A stretch of DNA of 8,230 nt. Origin: an uncultured Oscillospiraceae bacterium (GTDB taxonomy: Bacteria; Bacillota; Clostridia; Oscillospirales; Acutalibacteraceae). The stretch lies in the NCBI GenBank assembly GCA_900556765.1, contig USQH01000062.1, forward strand, positions 1 through 8,230, in the 5' to 3' direction. This document shows positions 1 through 6,576 of the stretch, piece by piece (positions within the stretch are counted from its first letter, which is position 1; every line of letters begins with the position of its first letter). Made by a program: the position numbers and the translations under genes. A model generated the notes under the pieces. It had not been told where the DNA came from. It searched no databases and worked only from the letters and a program-made list of their open reading frames with translations.

Positions 1-771
1 TACGAGATAGTGGGGAGCGGTTTCGCAGGTGACATCGACGCCGTCTGCTTTTGCGCGGCGAATCAGCTCTACGCTTTCCTTGGTCGATATATGGCAAACA
101 TGGTAGCTGCATCCTGTTTCTTTTGCCAGCTTCAGGTCTCGAGCTATCGGTTTCCATTCGCTTTCGCTGCATATTCCGAGATGTCCGTGTGCTTTTGCGT
201 ACTCACCGTCGTGAATGTAGCCGCCGTGCAGCAGGCTGTTATCCTCGCAGTGAGCGGCAATGATCTTGCCGAGATTTTTTGCAGAACGCATCGCTTTTCT
301 CATAATGTCTTCGTTTTGCACACCTCGTCCGTCATCGGAAAACGCGATTGCAATCGATGCCAATCGTTCCATATCAGCGAGTTGTTCTCCTCTTTCTCCG
401 ATCGTCAGTGCCCCATACGGGAACACTTTTATAATTGCGGTATTTTCAATAATTTCCAACTGTTGTTTTATCGCGTCAACACAATCCGGTACCGGATCAA
501 GGTTTGGCATGGTGCACACTGCTGTGTAGCCGCCGTGAGCAGCGGCGGCACTGCCTGATGCAATGGTCTCCTTGTACGAAAAACCCGGCTCACGGAAATG
601 CACATGCACATCCGTCAAGCCGGGCAAAATAACGCCGTTATTCAGTTGATATTTATGCTTTGCAAGTAACGCCTTCGCATTTTCGACAGCAGTTTGTGAA
701 ACACCTGTCGAATATACAGCGGATGCTGTTCCGTTGGTGACTGTACCGAATCTGCTTTCCGTTAGTTTCAT
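1..771 (-). CDS. pyrC: Dihydroorotase, class I (N-terminal 257 residues, cut by window edge)
   Basis: Third enzyme of de novo pyrimidine synthesis, a cytoplasmic zinc amidohydrolase that reversibly cyclises N-carbamoyl-L-aspartate to dihydroorotate. Reading the minus strand from 771 gives 257 open codons with no stop before the left edge; the family is usually about 420-430 residues, so roughly 60% is here. The key motif is DVHVHFREPG (residues 54-63), with metal ligands H56 and H58 and substrate-binding R60. N90 lies in TMPN, another substrate contact. FSDDG (144-148) carries the conserved metal-bridging Asp region, AAHCED holds H174, HVCHIST holds H227, and CETAPHYL (249-256) is the typical class I block. 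The catalytic Asp of the C-terminal part lies outside the window. The ATG at 771-769 is preceded by AAGGAGA at 783-777. Two zinc ligands and the other blocks are intact, so the gene looks functional. It probably heads a pyr operon that continues to the left. Other cyclic amidohydrolases (allantoinase, hydantoinase) are less likely given HFREPG and the pyr-type leader. Confidence 0.95.
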   Translation of the reverse strand, partial: MKLTESRFGTVTNGTASAVYSTGVSQTAVENAKALLAKHKYQLNNGVILPGLTDVHVHFREPGFSYKETIASGSAAAAHGGYTAVCTMPNLDPVPDCVDAIKQQLEIIENTAIIKVFPYGALTIGERGEQLADMERLASIAIAFSDDGRGVQNEDIMRKAMRSAKNLGKIIAAHCEDNSLLHGGYIHDGEYAKAHGHLGICSESEWKPIARDLKLAKETGCSYHVCHISTKESVELIRRAKADGVDVTCETAPHYLV

Positions 772-835
772 TATTATCTCCTTTTTGTTTGAAAGAGCAC
801 TGACTTGATTTAAATATAAATTTAAATATAAATAA

Positions 836-859
836 AAGCCTTACATACTTGCAAGGCTT
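836..859 (-). terminator. Intrinsic terminator of the pyrC leader (attenuator)
   Basis: On the minus strand AAGCCTT (859-853) pairs perfectly with AAGGCTT (842-836) around a 10-nt loop, and is followed directly by TTTATTTATATTT. It lies about 65 nt upstream of the pyrC start, inside the transcript made from the 956-984 promoter, so it acts before pyrC rather than after a gene. The segment CUUGCAAGUAU (855-845), which contains part of its 5' arm and most of its loop, can instead pair with AUACCUGCAAG (928-918) in the upstream hairpin with 10 of 11 bases matched. That is the expected antiterminator switch. The terminator stem is short and AU-rich at its ends, so its strength is not certain. Confidence 0.75.
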
Positions 860-907
860 AAAAATCATGTAAAACGGCGCAATATAAGCGCAGTAAAACG
901 ATAACCG

Positions 908-948
908 ATATTTAAATCTTGCAGGTATCTCTGTACCAATTTAAATAT
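908..948 (-). promoter_or_regulatory. PyrR-binding loop (anti-antiterminator) of the pyrC leader
   Basis: Minus-strand RNA forms a lower stem of 10 perfect base pairs (948-939 with 917-908), an asymmetric internal loop (U on one side, UGCAAG on the other), an upper stem GGUA/UACC (937-934 with 927-924) and a hexaloop CAGAGA (933-928). Family knowledge: PyrR, the UMP-responsive RNA-binding regulator of Bacillus and relatives, recognises a hairpin with a CNGNGA hexaloop, a short upper stem and a purine-rich internal bulge. All of these are present. When UMP or UTP is high PyrR should hold this hairpin, free the terminator arm and stop transcription. When they are low the 928-918 strand pairs with 855-845 as an antiterminator. 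The upper stem GGUA/UACC differs from the more usual AGUC/GGCU, but pairing is kept. The likely transcription start (about 949) is at the very foot of the hairpin. A small GCGC hairpin (891-888 with 880-877) lies between loop and terminator. Confidence 0.8.
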
Positions 949-955
949 TAAACGT

Positions 956-984
956 ATTATATCATCATGATCGTCGCTTGTCAA
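956..984 (-). promoter_or_regulatory. Perfect sigma-A promoter for pyrC
   Basis: Minus strand TTGACA (984-979), a 17-nt spacer, then TATAAT (961-956): an exact match to the housekeeping consensus. Transcription should begin near 949-950, leaving a leader of about 178 nt before the pyrC ATG. The promoter lies some 40 bp beyond the stop codon of the AraC-type gene on the same strand, so pyrC is transcribed on its own. Such a strong promoter fits control by attenuation after initiation. Confidence 0.88.
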
Positions 985-1024
985 GACCGAAAGATAGCTC
1001 GGCAGTTATTTTAGCAATATATTT

Positions 1025-1768
1025 TTATGTGATTGCCTTGTAGTATTCACTCGGTGTCATGTCACAGTATTGTTTGAATACTCGCGAAAAATAGCGTTCG
1101 TCGCTGAAACCCGATCGTTGCGCAATTTTTGCATATGACAGGTCGTTTTCCTTTCGTTGACCTATCAGTTTTTTTGCATAGCCGATACGCATGGAATTTA
1201 AATATTTACATGGACTCATACCGATTATTTCGTTAAAACGCCGTCTCAGATAAGTGACCGAGTAGGTGATTTTACTCATTTCGTGTCCGAGGCTAAAATC
1301 GGGATCGGTAAAACTTCGCAGTATGACGCTTCTCAGCTCGTTAACATCACTGTCTTGTTCGTTGGTTAGCTGTATGCTAAACAAAAGTTCAAAAATCAGA
1401 TCGCACAGCGAATCCTCAACGTTTTTATACGCAATATCGTGATCAGGACGCTTGTTAATGTCGTATATGTTTTCAAAGTAAGTTTTCATACTGTGTCGTT
1501 CGTCGTCATGAATAATGAAAGGTTTCCTCAGCTTTTCGGGAACCGGGTTATCCGCTATAATGTATATGAGTCCGCAGTCGCCGCCCGGACCGGTGTGATA
1601 TGTTGCAGGAGGTATAAAAACAATGTCGCCTTCGCAAAGCTCGGTAACGCCCGATGCGGTTTTTACTCTGCCTGCTCCGTTTGTAATATAAAGCACTTCG
1701 GAATTTTCATGCTTGTGATTATTGTAATCGCTTTTGGTTTTTTCACGTCCTATGTATTTTATCTTCAT
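1025..1768 (-). CDS. AraC-family transcriptional regulator with N-terminal cupin domain
   Basis: DNA-binding regulator, probably sensing a sugar made or used by the divergent glycosidases. 247 residues from the chosen start. Residues about 15-60 form a cupin-type ligand pocket: HKH at 18-20, EVLYITNGAG, then GDIVFIPPATYH (47-58). The last ~95 residues are the double helix-turn-helix AraC domain, with a first HTH around LGHEMSKITYSVTYLRRRFNEI and the signature half SYAKIAQRSGFSDERYFSRVFKQYCDMTPSEYYK near the end. The ATG at 1768-1766 is preferred because AGGTGA (1781-1776) lies 7 nt upstream. An in-frame ATG at 1819 would add 17 residues but has no ribosome binding site and would crowd the shared intergenic region. 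Gene and GH31 start are only about 130 bp apart and divergent, the usual place for an AraC regulator and its target. A weak minus-strand promoter (TTGAAT 1849-1844, TTATAT 1825-1820, 18-nt spacer) is possible. No clear terminator follows; a weak CCGA/TCGG hairpin just past the stop has no U tract. Confidence 0.92.
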   Translation of the reverse strand: MKIKYIGREKTKSDYNNHKHENSEVLYITNGAGRVKTASGVTELCEGDIVFIPPATYHTGPGGDCGLIYIIADNPVPEKLRKPFIIHDDERHSMKTYFENIYDINKRPDHDIAYKNVEDSLCDLIFELLFSIQLTNEQDSDVNELRSVILRSFTDPDFSLGHEMSKITYSVTYLRRRFNEIIGMSPCKYLNSMRIGYAKKLIGQRKENDLSYAKIAQRSGFSDERYFSRVFKQYCDMTPSEYYKAIT

Positions 1769-1839
1769 TGTAATATCACCTACAAAAAAAGTGTAGCATA
1801 TTTGGTTCGAAATGTCCACATATAATTTCTAAATTTGCA

Positions 1840-1868
1840 TTGTATTCAATTTTTGGTTGCAGTATAAT
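1840..1868 (+). promoter_or_regulatory. Candidate promoter of the GH31-GH2 unit
   Basis: TTGTAT (1840-1845), 17-nt spacer, TATAAT (1863-1868). The -10 is perfect but the -35 keeps only TTG, which fits a promoter needing an activator such as the divergent AraC protein. The start would be near 1875, giving a short leader of about 25 nt. The near-identical decamers TTTGGTTCGA (1801-1810) and TTTGGTTGCA (1852-1861) are 51 bp apart in direct orientation, about five helical turns. They are candidate regulator half-sites, the second lying inside the spacer. Confidence 0.45.
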
Positions 1869-1900
1869 CCAATTAAACACTTGGGAGGTGCTTAATTCAT

Positions 1901-4372
1901 ATGTTGCCGAAATACTTACAGTTCAAAACTAACGCTGCTCCAGACGCGGAGCAGACAGTGATAAGCGGAAAATGTCGTTTTACCGTTGTCACCTCGCGCA
2001 TGATCCGTATTGAGCAGGACGAACAGTGCCGTTTTACAGATGACGCCACTCTTTCTGTTATTTGCCGCAGCTTTGACAAGCCTACTTATTCCGTAGAGCA
2101 GGACGGCACAACTCTTACTATTACTACCGAGTATCTCAAGCTTACTTACACAATCGGAGCTCCGCTTTCCGCTGAGTCTCTGCGAATTGACCTTACTACC
2201 GCGCCGTATACCGTTTGGCATTACGGTCAAAAGGCATTACATAACCTCGGCGGTACCGTATCAACTCTTGATAATATAAAAGGTGCCTGTGAAATAGACG
2301 ACGGTGTGTGCTCACTTGACGGTTTTGCGACTATCGATGACAGCACAACCGCAATTATGCTTAAGGACGGTTGGTTTAAAAAGCGCCCCGACGGCATGAC
2401 CGATATTTATTTCTTCGGCTACGGACACGATTACACCGCCAGTGTACAGGACTATTATCGTCTGACCGGTATTCCGGAGATGCTGCCTGCGTATGCTCTC
2501 GGCAACTGGTGGAGCCGCTATCATAAGTACACAGATACCGAGTATCTCGGACTTATGGATAAGTTTAATGAAAAGGACGTTCCGTTCAGTGTCGGTATAG
2601 TTGATATGGATTGGCATCTGACCGACGGAGACGGCCGTGAGTATAATGACGGTTGGACCGGTTACACATGGAACAAGGAATTGTTCCCGGATTACAAAGC
2701 ATTTTTGAAGGGTCTGCATGATCGTAACCTTAAAACCGCACTGAATCTGCATCCTGCGAACGGTATTCGCTACTGGGAAGAAATGTACCCCGAAATGTGC
2801 GAGGCAATGGGTGTTGATCCTGCGAGCAAAAAGCAAATCGGTTTTGATTGTTTGAATCCCGAATTCCTCGATAAGTATTTTGAAATATTGCATTTTCCGT
2901 ACGAGAAAGACGGCGTTGACTTTTGGTGGATGGATTGGCAGCAGGGTCTTGACTACGGTTGGATTCATTATCTTCAGGATGATAAATCGTACAGAAACGA
3001 GTTGGAGTGCATAACGCCCCTGTGGATGCTTAATCATATGCATTATCTTGCTTCGCGTCGCAACGGCGGCCGCGGCATGATATTCTCTCGCTTCTCCGGT
3101 TACGGCAGCCAGCGCTATCCTATCGGTTTCTCAGGTGACACGGTAATTGATTGGGATTCATTGCAGTTCCAGCCCTATTTTACCGCTACCGCGTCCAACA
3201 TTGGCTATGGCTGGTGGAGCCACGATATCGGCGGTCATATGTGCGGTATCCGTGATGACGAGATGAACACTCGCTGGATTCAGTTCGGCGTTTTCTCGCC
3301 GATTTTCCGCCTCCATAGTACATCAAACGAATTTCTCGGCAGAGAACCATGGAATTACAATAAGCGCGCAGAGCTTACGATCAGCGACTTTATGCGCCTG
3401 CGTCATCAGCTTTTCCCGTATCTGTATACGATGAGCTACCGTGACCACGCCGAGCTGTTGCCGCTTATGCGCCCGATGTATCATACCAATCCCGAAAACA
3501 AGGAAGCCTATGAGGTACCCAATCAGTATTGGTTTGGCAGCGAGCTCATTGCCGCGCCGATCACTCAAAAGAGCGATGCGGTTACGGACATGGGAAGTGC
3601 GACCGTTTGGCTGCCTGAAGGCAAATGGGTAGATTGGTTCAACGGTTATGTTTATAACGGCGATGTCGAAATGAAATCCCACGAACGCACACTGAAAGTA
3701 TTCCGTCCGCTTGAACAAATGCCTCTTTTCTGTAAGGCAGGCGCTATTGTTCCGATGCAGTCTCATGTTCCGCATGACAATCGTCTTGGCGGCAGCGACG
3801 ATTTCGAGGTTGTAGTCGCAGCCGGTGCGGATAACAGCTTCACTTTGTATGAGGATGACGGAGTATCACTCGGCTATCAGGACGGCAACTGCTGCAAGAC
3901 CGAGTATACTTTAGATTGGTCGGATAATAAGGCTGTGTTTACGGTACATCCGGCAAAGGGCGTGCTCTCACTTATTCCGAGTGAGCGCAAGTACACCGTT
4001 CGTTTCATTGGCTTTGCCAAAGGCTGTAAATTTGCTGTCAACGGCAAAAAGGTTGAGGCTGAATATTGCGCTGAGACCAATACTTACATCGTATCTCTCG
4101 GCAAGGTTGATGTTTCCGTAGGTATCTCGGTCGAGATCACTGCTGACACTCAACTTATGGCCGATAACAGCGATTGTTATGACCGCTGCATGGATCGCAT
4201 TATGCGCGCTCAGTGCTCGGTAGATCATAAGGAGTATTATAAACAGAAAGTCGAGTGTGCATTAAAATGGTGTCAGCGTGACCGTGTTCATTTTGAACGC
4301 AGCAACGATGATGAACTTGGAAAAGCACTCTTCGAGTTTGTTTCTCAGTCGCCGCTGAAGAAGAAAGACTAA
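1901..4372 (+). CDS. Glycoside hydrolase family 31 alpha-glycosidase (alpha-glucosidase/alpha-xylosidase type)
   Basis: Retaining alpha-glycosidase predicted to release alpha-linked glucose or xylose from the non-reducing end of imported oligosaccharides. It has 823 residues and no signal peptide, so it is cytoplasmic. Domains: N-terminal beta-sandwich to about residue 190, the (beta/alpha)8 barrel from ALGNWWSRYHKYTD (201-207) to about 560, then C-terminal beta domains including a DUF5110-like part (FEVVVAAGADNSFTLYEDDG, about 635-654). The catalytic nucleophile is D345 in DFWWMDWQQG and the probable acid/base is D413 in GFSGDTVIDW. SHDIGGH (440-446), FRLHS (469-473) and REPW (481-484) are further family blocks. 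WMDWQQ replaces the more familiar WxDMNE after the nucleophile, marking a distinct GH31 branch whose substrate I cannot name. Residues about 747-823 form an extra, probably helical tail with five cysteines. The start has GGGAGGTG at 1883-1890. It is first of a two-gene unit with the GH2 enzyme and divergent from the AraC regulator. Confidence 0.93.
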   Translation: MLPKYLQFKTNAAPDAEQTVISGKCRFTVVTSRMIRIEQDEQCRFTDDATLSVICRSFDKPTYSVEQDGTTLTITTEYLKLTYTIGAPLSAESLRIDLTTAPYTVWHYGQKALHNLGGTVSTLDNIKGACEIDDGVCSLDGFATIDDSTTAIMLKDGWFKKRPDGMTDIYFFGYGHDYTASVQDYYRLTGIPEMLPAYALGNWWSRYHKYTDTEYLGLMDKFNEKDVPFSVGIVDMDWHLTDGDGREYNDGWTGYTWNKELFPDYKAFLKGLHDRNLKTALNLHPANGIRYWEEMYPEMCEAMGVDPASKKQIGFDCLNPEFLDKYFEILHFPYEKDGVDFWWMDWQQGLDYGWIHYLQDDKSYRNELECITPLWMLNHMHYLASRRNGGRGMIFSRFSGYGSQRYPIGFSGDTVIDWDSLQFQPYFTATASNIGYGWWSHDIGGHMCGIRDDEMNTRWIQFGVFSPIFRLHSTSNEFLGREPWNYNKRAELTISDFMRLRHQLFPYLYTMSYRDHAELLPLMRPMYHTNPENKEAYEVPNQYWFGSELIAAPITQKSDAVTDMGSATVWLPEGKWVDWFNGYVYNGDVEMKSHERTLKVFRPLEQMPLFCKAGAIVPMQSHVPHDNRLGGSDDFEVVVAAGADNSFTLYEDDGVSLGYQDGNCCKTEYTLDWSDNKAVFTVHPAKGVLSLIPSERKYTVRFIGFAKGCKFAVNGKKVEAEYCAETNTYIVSLGKVDVSVGISVEITADTQLMADNSDCYDRCMDRIMRAQCSVDHKEYYKQKVECALKWCQRDRVHFERSNDDELGKALFEFVSQSPLKKKD

Positions 4373-4396
4373 AATAATCGGTACACTAAAAAACAT

Positions 4397-4432
4397 GCGA
4401 CGGCAGTTCTCATTTCAGAGGACTGCCGTCGC
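4397..4432. repeat. Stable inverted repeat between the GH31 and GH2 genes
   Basis: GCGACGGCAGT (4397-4407) pairs perfectly with ACTGCCGTCGC (4422-4432). The stem continues through a U-G wobble and CTC/GAG, giving 15 pairs around a six-base loop (4412-4417). No T tract follows on the plus strand, but six A residues lie at 4388-4393, so the plus-strand hairpin is preceded by A's and the minus strand reads as hairpin plus TTTTTT. As a terminator it therefore works best against antisense transcription from the right. In the sense transcript it could protect the GH31 message 3' end, or reduce read-through into the GH2 gene. Confidence 0.8.
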
Positions 4433-4462
4433 TGGTAACCGCACTGCTTACGTCAATGATGT

Positions 4463-4483
4463 ATTTAAAAGGAGCTTTTAAAT
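4463..4483 (+). promoter_or_regulatory. Palindrome enclosing the GH2 ribosome binding site
   Basis: ATTTAAAA (4463-4470) and TTTTAAAT (4476-4483) are exact inverted repeats around the five-base loop GGAGC, and the start codon follows at 4484. The Shine-Dalgarno core GGAG (4471-4474) is thus presented in a hairpin loop, 9 nt from the ATG. The stem is all A-U, so it is weak and may melt easily. The arrangement could tune translation, or could simply reflect an AT-rich site. Confidence 0.5.
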
Positions 4484-6208
4484 ATGAATAATATTCCTCG
4501 GCCGGAACATCCCACTCCTCAGTGGGAACGAAAGAATTGGATCAATCTTAACGGAGAATGGGAATTTGACTTCGATTTCGGTCGTTCCGCGCGTGACCGT
4601 AAGCTGTATGAGAGTGACGAGCCGCTGTCACGCACTATAACAGTGCCGTTTTGTCCCGAAAGTGAACTGTCAGGCATCGGATATACTGATTTTATTCCAG
4701 CGGTTTGTTACCGTCGTAAATTCAATATTAACGAGTCGCAGTTGTCGGGTAGAGTTAATTTGCATTTCGGAGCCGTTGACTATAAAACGGTTGTCTTTGT
4801 AAACGAAAAATATGTCGGATATCACCATGGGGGTTACACCTCGTTCAGTTTTGATATAACATCATTCGTTAACACAGGGGAAAATACTGTTTTTGTCAGC
4901 GCCGAGGATGATAACAGAAGCGGATTACAAGCAAGCGGAAAGCAGTCCATGCGGCATGAGTCATTTGGTTGCTCTTATACCCGCACCACAGGCATTTGGC
5001 AGACTGTTTGGCTTGAGTTTACACCGAAAAACTATATAAAATGTGCTAAATATTACGCTGATATTTATAACGGTGCGCTGACTGTCATAGGAGAGACAGA
5101 AGGCGGCGGTACACTTCAGATACGCAGCAGCTTCGGCGGCGTTGAAACAGGCAGTTGCAGCATTAAAACCTCCGGCGGTACGTTTACGGCGTATGTTAAG
5201 CTTTCCGAAATTCACCTTTGGGAGTTGGGACACGGAAACCTTTACAATCTCGAACTGTGCTTCGGGGACGACGTTGTAAAAAGCTACTTTGGGCTGCGTG
5301 AAGTACGCATGGACGGCATGAAATTCATGCTCAATGACCGCTCGGTATTTCAGCGTATGGTACTGGACCAGGGCTACTATCCGAAGGGCGTCTACACCGC
5401 ACCAACTGATGATGACCTTGTTAACGACATTAAGCTGTCGCTTGCTGCCGGATTTAACGGCGCGCGATTACATGAAAAAGTATTCGAACCACGCTTTCTA
5501 TATCATTGTGATCTCTTGGGATACATGGTATGGGGTGAATATCCCAACTGGGGCTTTGACCACAGCAATAAACAGGCAACCGAACTGTATCTCGATGGTT
5601 GGATGGAATCGGTGGTACGGGACTTTAATCATCCTTCTATAATCGGTTGGTGTCCATTTAATGAAACGTGGAATTATACTGAACATGATGCCGGCAACAA
5701 GCTGCTTTCTTCGGTATATAAGTATACAAAGCTATATGATACGACTCGTCCGGTAATTGACACAAGCGGTAATTATCATTCAGTGACCGATATATACGAC
5801 GTTCACGATTATGAGCAGGATCCCGCAGTTCTAAAGGAACATTATGATCGTTTGTACACTGAAGGAGTGCTGTACGATCATGTGAATGAGCAAGGTCGCG
5901 GCACAATGCAGTGTTACCACGGCGAGCCGGTTTTTGTCAGCGAATACGGCGGTATGCGCTGGGATATAAGTGGAAAATTGGGGTGGGGATACGGTACTGC
6001 TCCCGAAACAAAGAATGATTTCGTTGCCCGCTTCAAGGGACTGACTGATGCGCTGCTTGATAATCCGAAAATAATGGGACTTTGTTATACTCAGCTTTAC
6101 GATGTTGAGCAGGAGTTAAACGGGTTATATACATACGAACGTAAACCAAAGTTTGACCCGGAAATTTTTTATGACATTCTTTCGCGCAAGGCTGCTATCG
6201 AAGATTGA
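4484..6208 (+). CDS. Glycoside hydrolase family 2 beta-glycosidase (beta-galactosidase/beta-glucuronidase type)
   Basis: Retaining beta-glycosidase predicted to act in the cytoplasm (no signal peptide). 574 residues, short for the family: a sugar-binding jelly-roll domain from PTPQWERKNWINLNGEWEF to TGIWQTVW (170-176), an immunoglobulin-like domain to about FGLREVRMDG (269-278), then the TIM barrel to the end with no extra C-terminal domain. The acid/base is E394 in GWCPFNETW and the nucleophile is E487 in FVSEYGG. ARLHEKVFEP (327 on), DLLGYMVWGEYPNWG and YTQLYDVEQELNGLYTYER are typical of small Firmicute GH2 enzymes. Sequence alone does not separate galactosidase, glucuronidase, mannosidase or arabinosidase activity. 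The gene starts 111 bp after the GH31 gene on the same strand and no promoter is seen between them, so they are probably co-transcribed; both terminate at 6241-6280. Together with an alpha-glycosidase it would suit a mixed-linkage oligosaccharide such as a xyloglucan fragment, but that is only an inference. Confidence 0.92.
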   Translation: MNNIPRPEHPTPQWERKNWINLNGEWEFDFDFGRSARDRKLYESDEPLSRTITVPFCPESELSGIGYTDFIPAVCYRRKFNINESQLSGRVNLHFGAVDYKTVVFVNEKYVGYHHGGYTSFSFDITSFVNTGENTVFVSAEDDNRSGLQASGKQSMRHESFGCSYTRTTGIWQTVWLEFTPKNYIKCAKYYADIYNGALTVIGETEGGGTLQIRSSFGGVETGSCSIKTSGGTFTAYVKLSEIHLWELGHGNLYNLELCFGDDVVKSYFGLREVRMDGMKFMLNDRSVFQRMVLDQGYYPKGVYTAPTDDDLVNDIKLSLAAGFNGARLHEKVFEPRFLYHCDLLGYMVWGEYPNWGFDHSNKQATELYLDGWMESVVRDFNHPSIIGWCPFNETWNYTEHDAGNKLLSSVYKYTKLYDTTRPVIDTSGNYHSVTDIYDVHDYEQDPAVLKEHYDRLYTEGVLYDHVNEQGRGTMQCYHGEPVFVSEYGGMRWDISGKLGWGYGTAPETKNDFVARFKGLTDALLDNPKIMGLCYTQLYDVEQELNGLYTYERKPKFDPEIFYDILSRKAAIED

Positions 6209-6240
6209 CTCATGACAAATTGAATAATCAAGCGTTAAAT

Positions 6241-6280
6241 AAACCACCGTTAATACTAATTTTAGGATTAACGGTGGTTT
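6241..6280 (+). terminator. Bidirectional terminator after the GH2 gene / tRNA-Arg fragment
   Basis: AAACCACCGTTAAT (6241-6254) pairs perfectly over 14 bp with ATTAACGGTGGTTT (6267-6280), followed by TACTT. It ends the GH31-GH2 transcript 32 bp past the GH2 stop. On the minus strand it reads GGTTTATTT after the stem and lies 4 bp beyond the CCA end of the tRNA-Arg fragment, so it was probably also the terminator of the original tRNA gene. Confidence 0.88.
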
Positions 6281-6284
6281 TACT

Positions 6285-6314
6285 TGGCGTTCTCGAGAGG
6301 ATTTGAACCTCCGA
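6285..6314 (-). pseudogene. tRNA-Arg 3' fragment (T arm and acceptor end)
   Basis: The minus strand from 6314 to 6285 reads TCGGAGG, TTCAAAT, CCTCTC, GAGAAC, GCCA: variable-loop end, T stem GGAGG/CCTCT with its loop, the 3' acceptor strand, discriminator G and CCA (tRNA positions 47-76). It differs from the fragment at 8136-8182 at only two of these 30 positions. Upstream of position 47 the match stops abruptly (AACAGCC instead of GCGGTAGG), and no D arm, anticodon arm or 5' acceptor strand follows. It is a leftover 3' end and cannot make a tRNA. Identity as Arg rests on the match to the better-preserved right copy. Confidence 0.8.
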
Positions 6315-6508
6315 GGCTGTTTTTGGCGGTTCGTTAACAAGCAAATGGCGAATTTAATTGTGTTGCTTAGTTTCAAATAGCCCGAACTGAGATTACTGCA
6401 TCTATTTCTTAATAATGTAATTATAACCATTTTCAATATCTGCGCTTTATATTTCTCTTGGTTGCTGACCATCTCCATATAACCGAGGTAACATTTTGCA
6501 GAATTGAC
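6315..6508. other. Intergenic stretch with no convincing gene
   Basis: AT-rich sequence between the left tRNA fragment and the pump promoter. A minus-strand open frame crosses it (for example EKYKAQILKMV and then low-complexity residues) but continues into the tRNA fragment and has no ribosome binding site. It may be the decayed end of a small helical protein gene, with an ENGYNYIIKK-like reading in the next frame; this is weak. No promoter, hairpin or repeat of note was seen here. Confidence 0.4.
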
Positions 6509-6537
6509 TTGACATAAGGAAATATCACTGCTATAAT
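6509..6537 (+). promoter_or_regulatory. Perfect sigma-A promoter for the MATE pump gene
   Basis: TTGACA (6509-6514), a 17-nt spacer and TATAAT (6532-6537), an exact consensus. Transcription should start near 6544, giving a leader of about 107 nt before the ATG at 6651. A promoter this strong ahead of a pump gene normally needs a second control, supplied here by the leader terminator. Confidence 0.88.
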
Positions 6538-6576
6538 GAGCAACAATCACTCGGAGGGCAAGTCGTTCAAAGAAAC

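Noticed and set aside
10..558. 182-codon plus-strand frame at the left edge
   Set aside because: It is antisense to pyrC, whose minus-strand translation carries all the dihydroorotase motifs.
653..868. 71-codon minus-strand frame starting in the pyrC leader, possible leader peptide
   Set aside because: No Shine-Dalgarno before its ATG, it runs through the attenuator and then out of frame into pyrC; the attenuator explains this sequence better.
985..1024. Terminator for the AraC-type gene
   Set aside because: Only a 4-5 bp CCGA/TCGG hairpin with no U tract is seen, and it abuts the -35 of the pyrC promoter.
1769..1819. Longer start of the AraC-type regulator (17 extra residues)
   Set aside because: No ribosome binding site before the outer ATG, whereas AGGTGA is well placed before the ATG at 1768.
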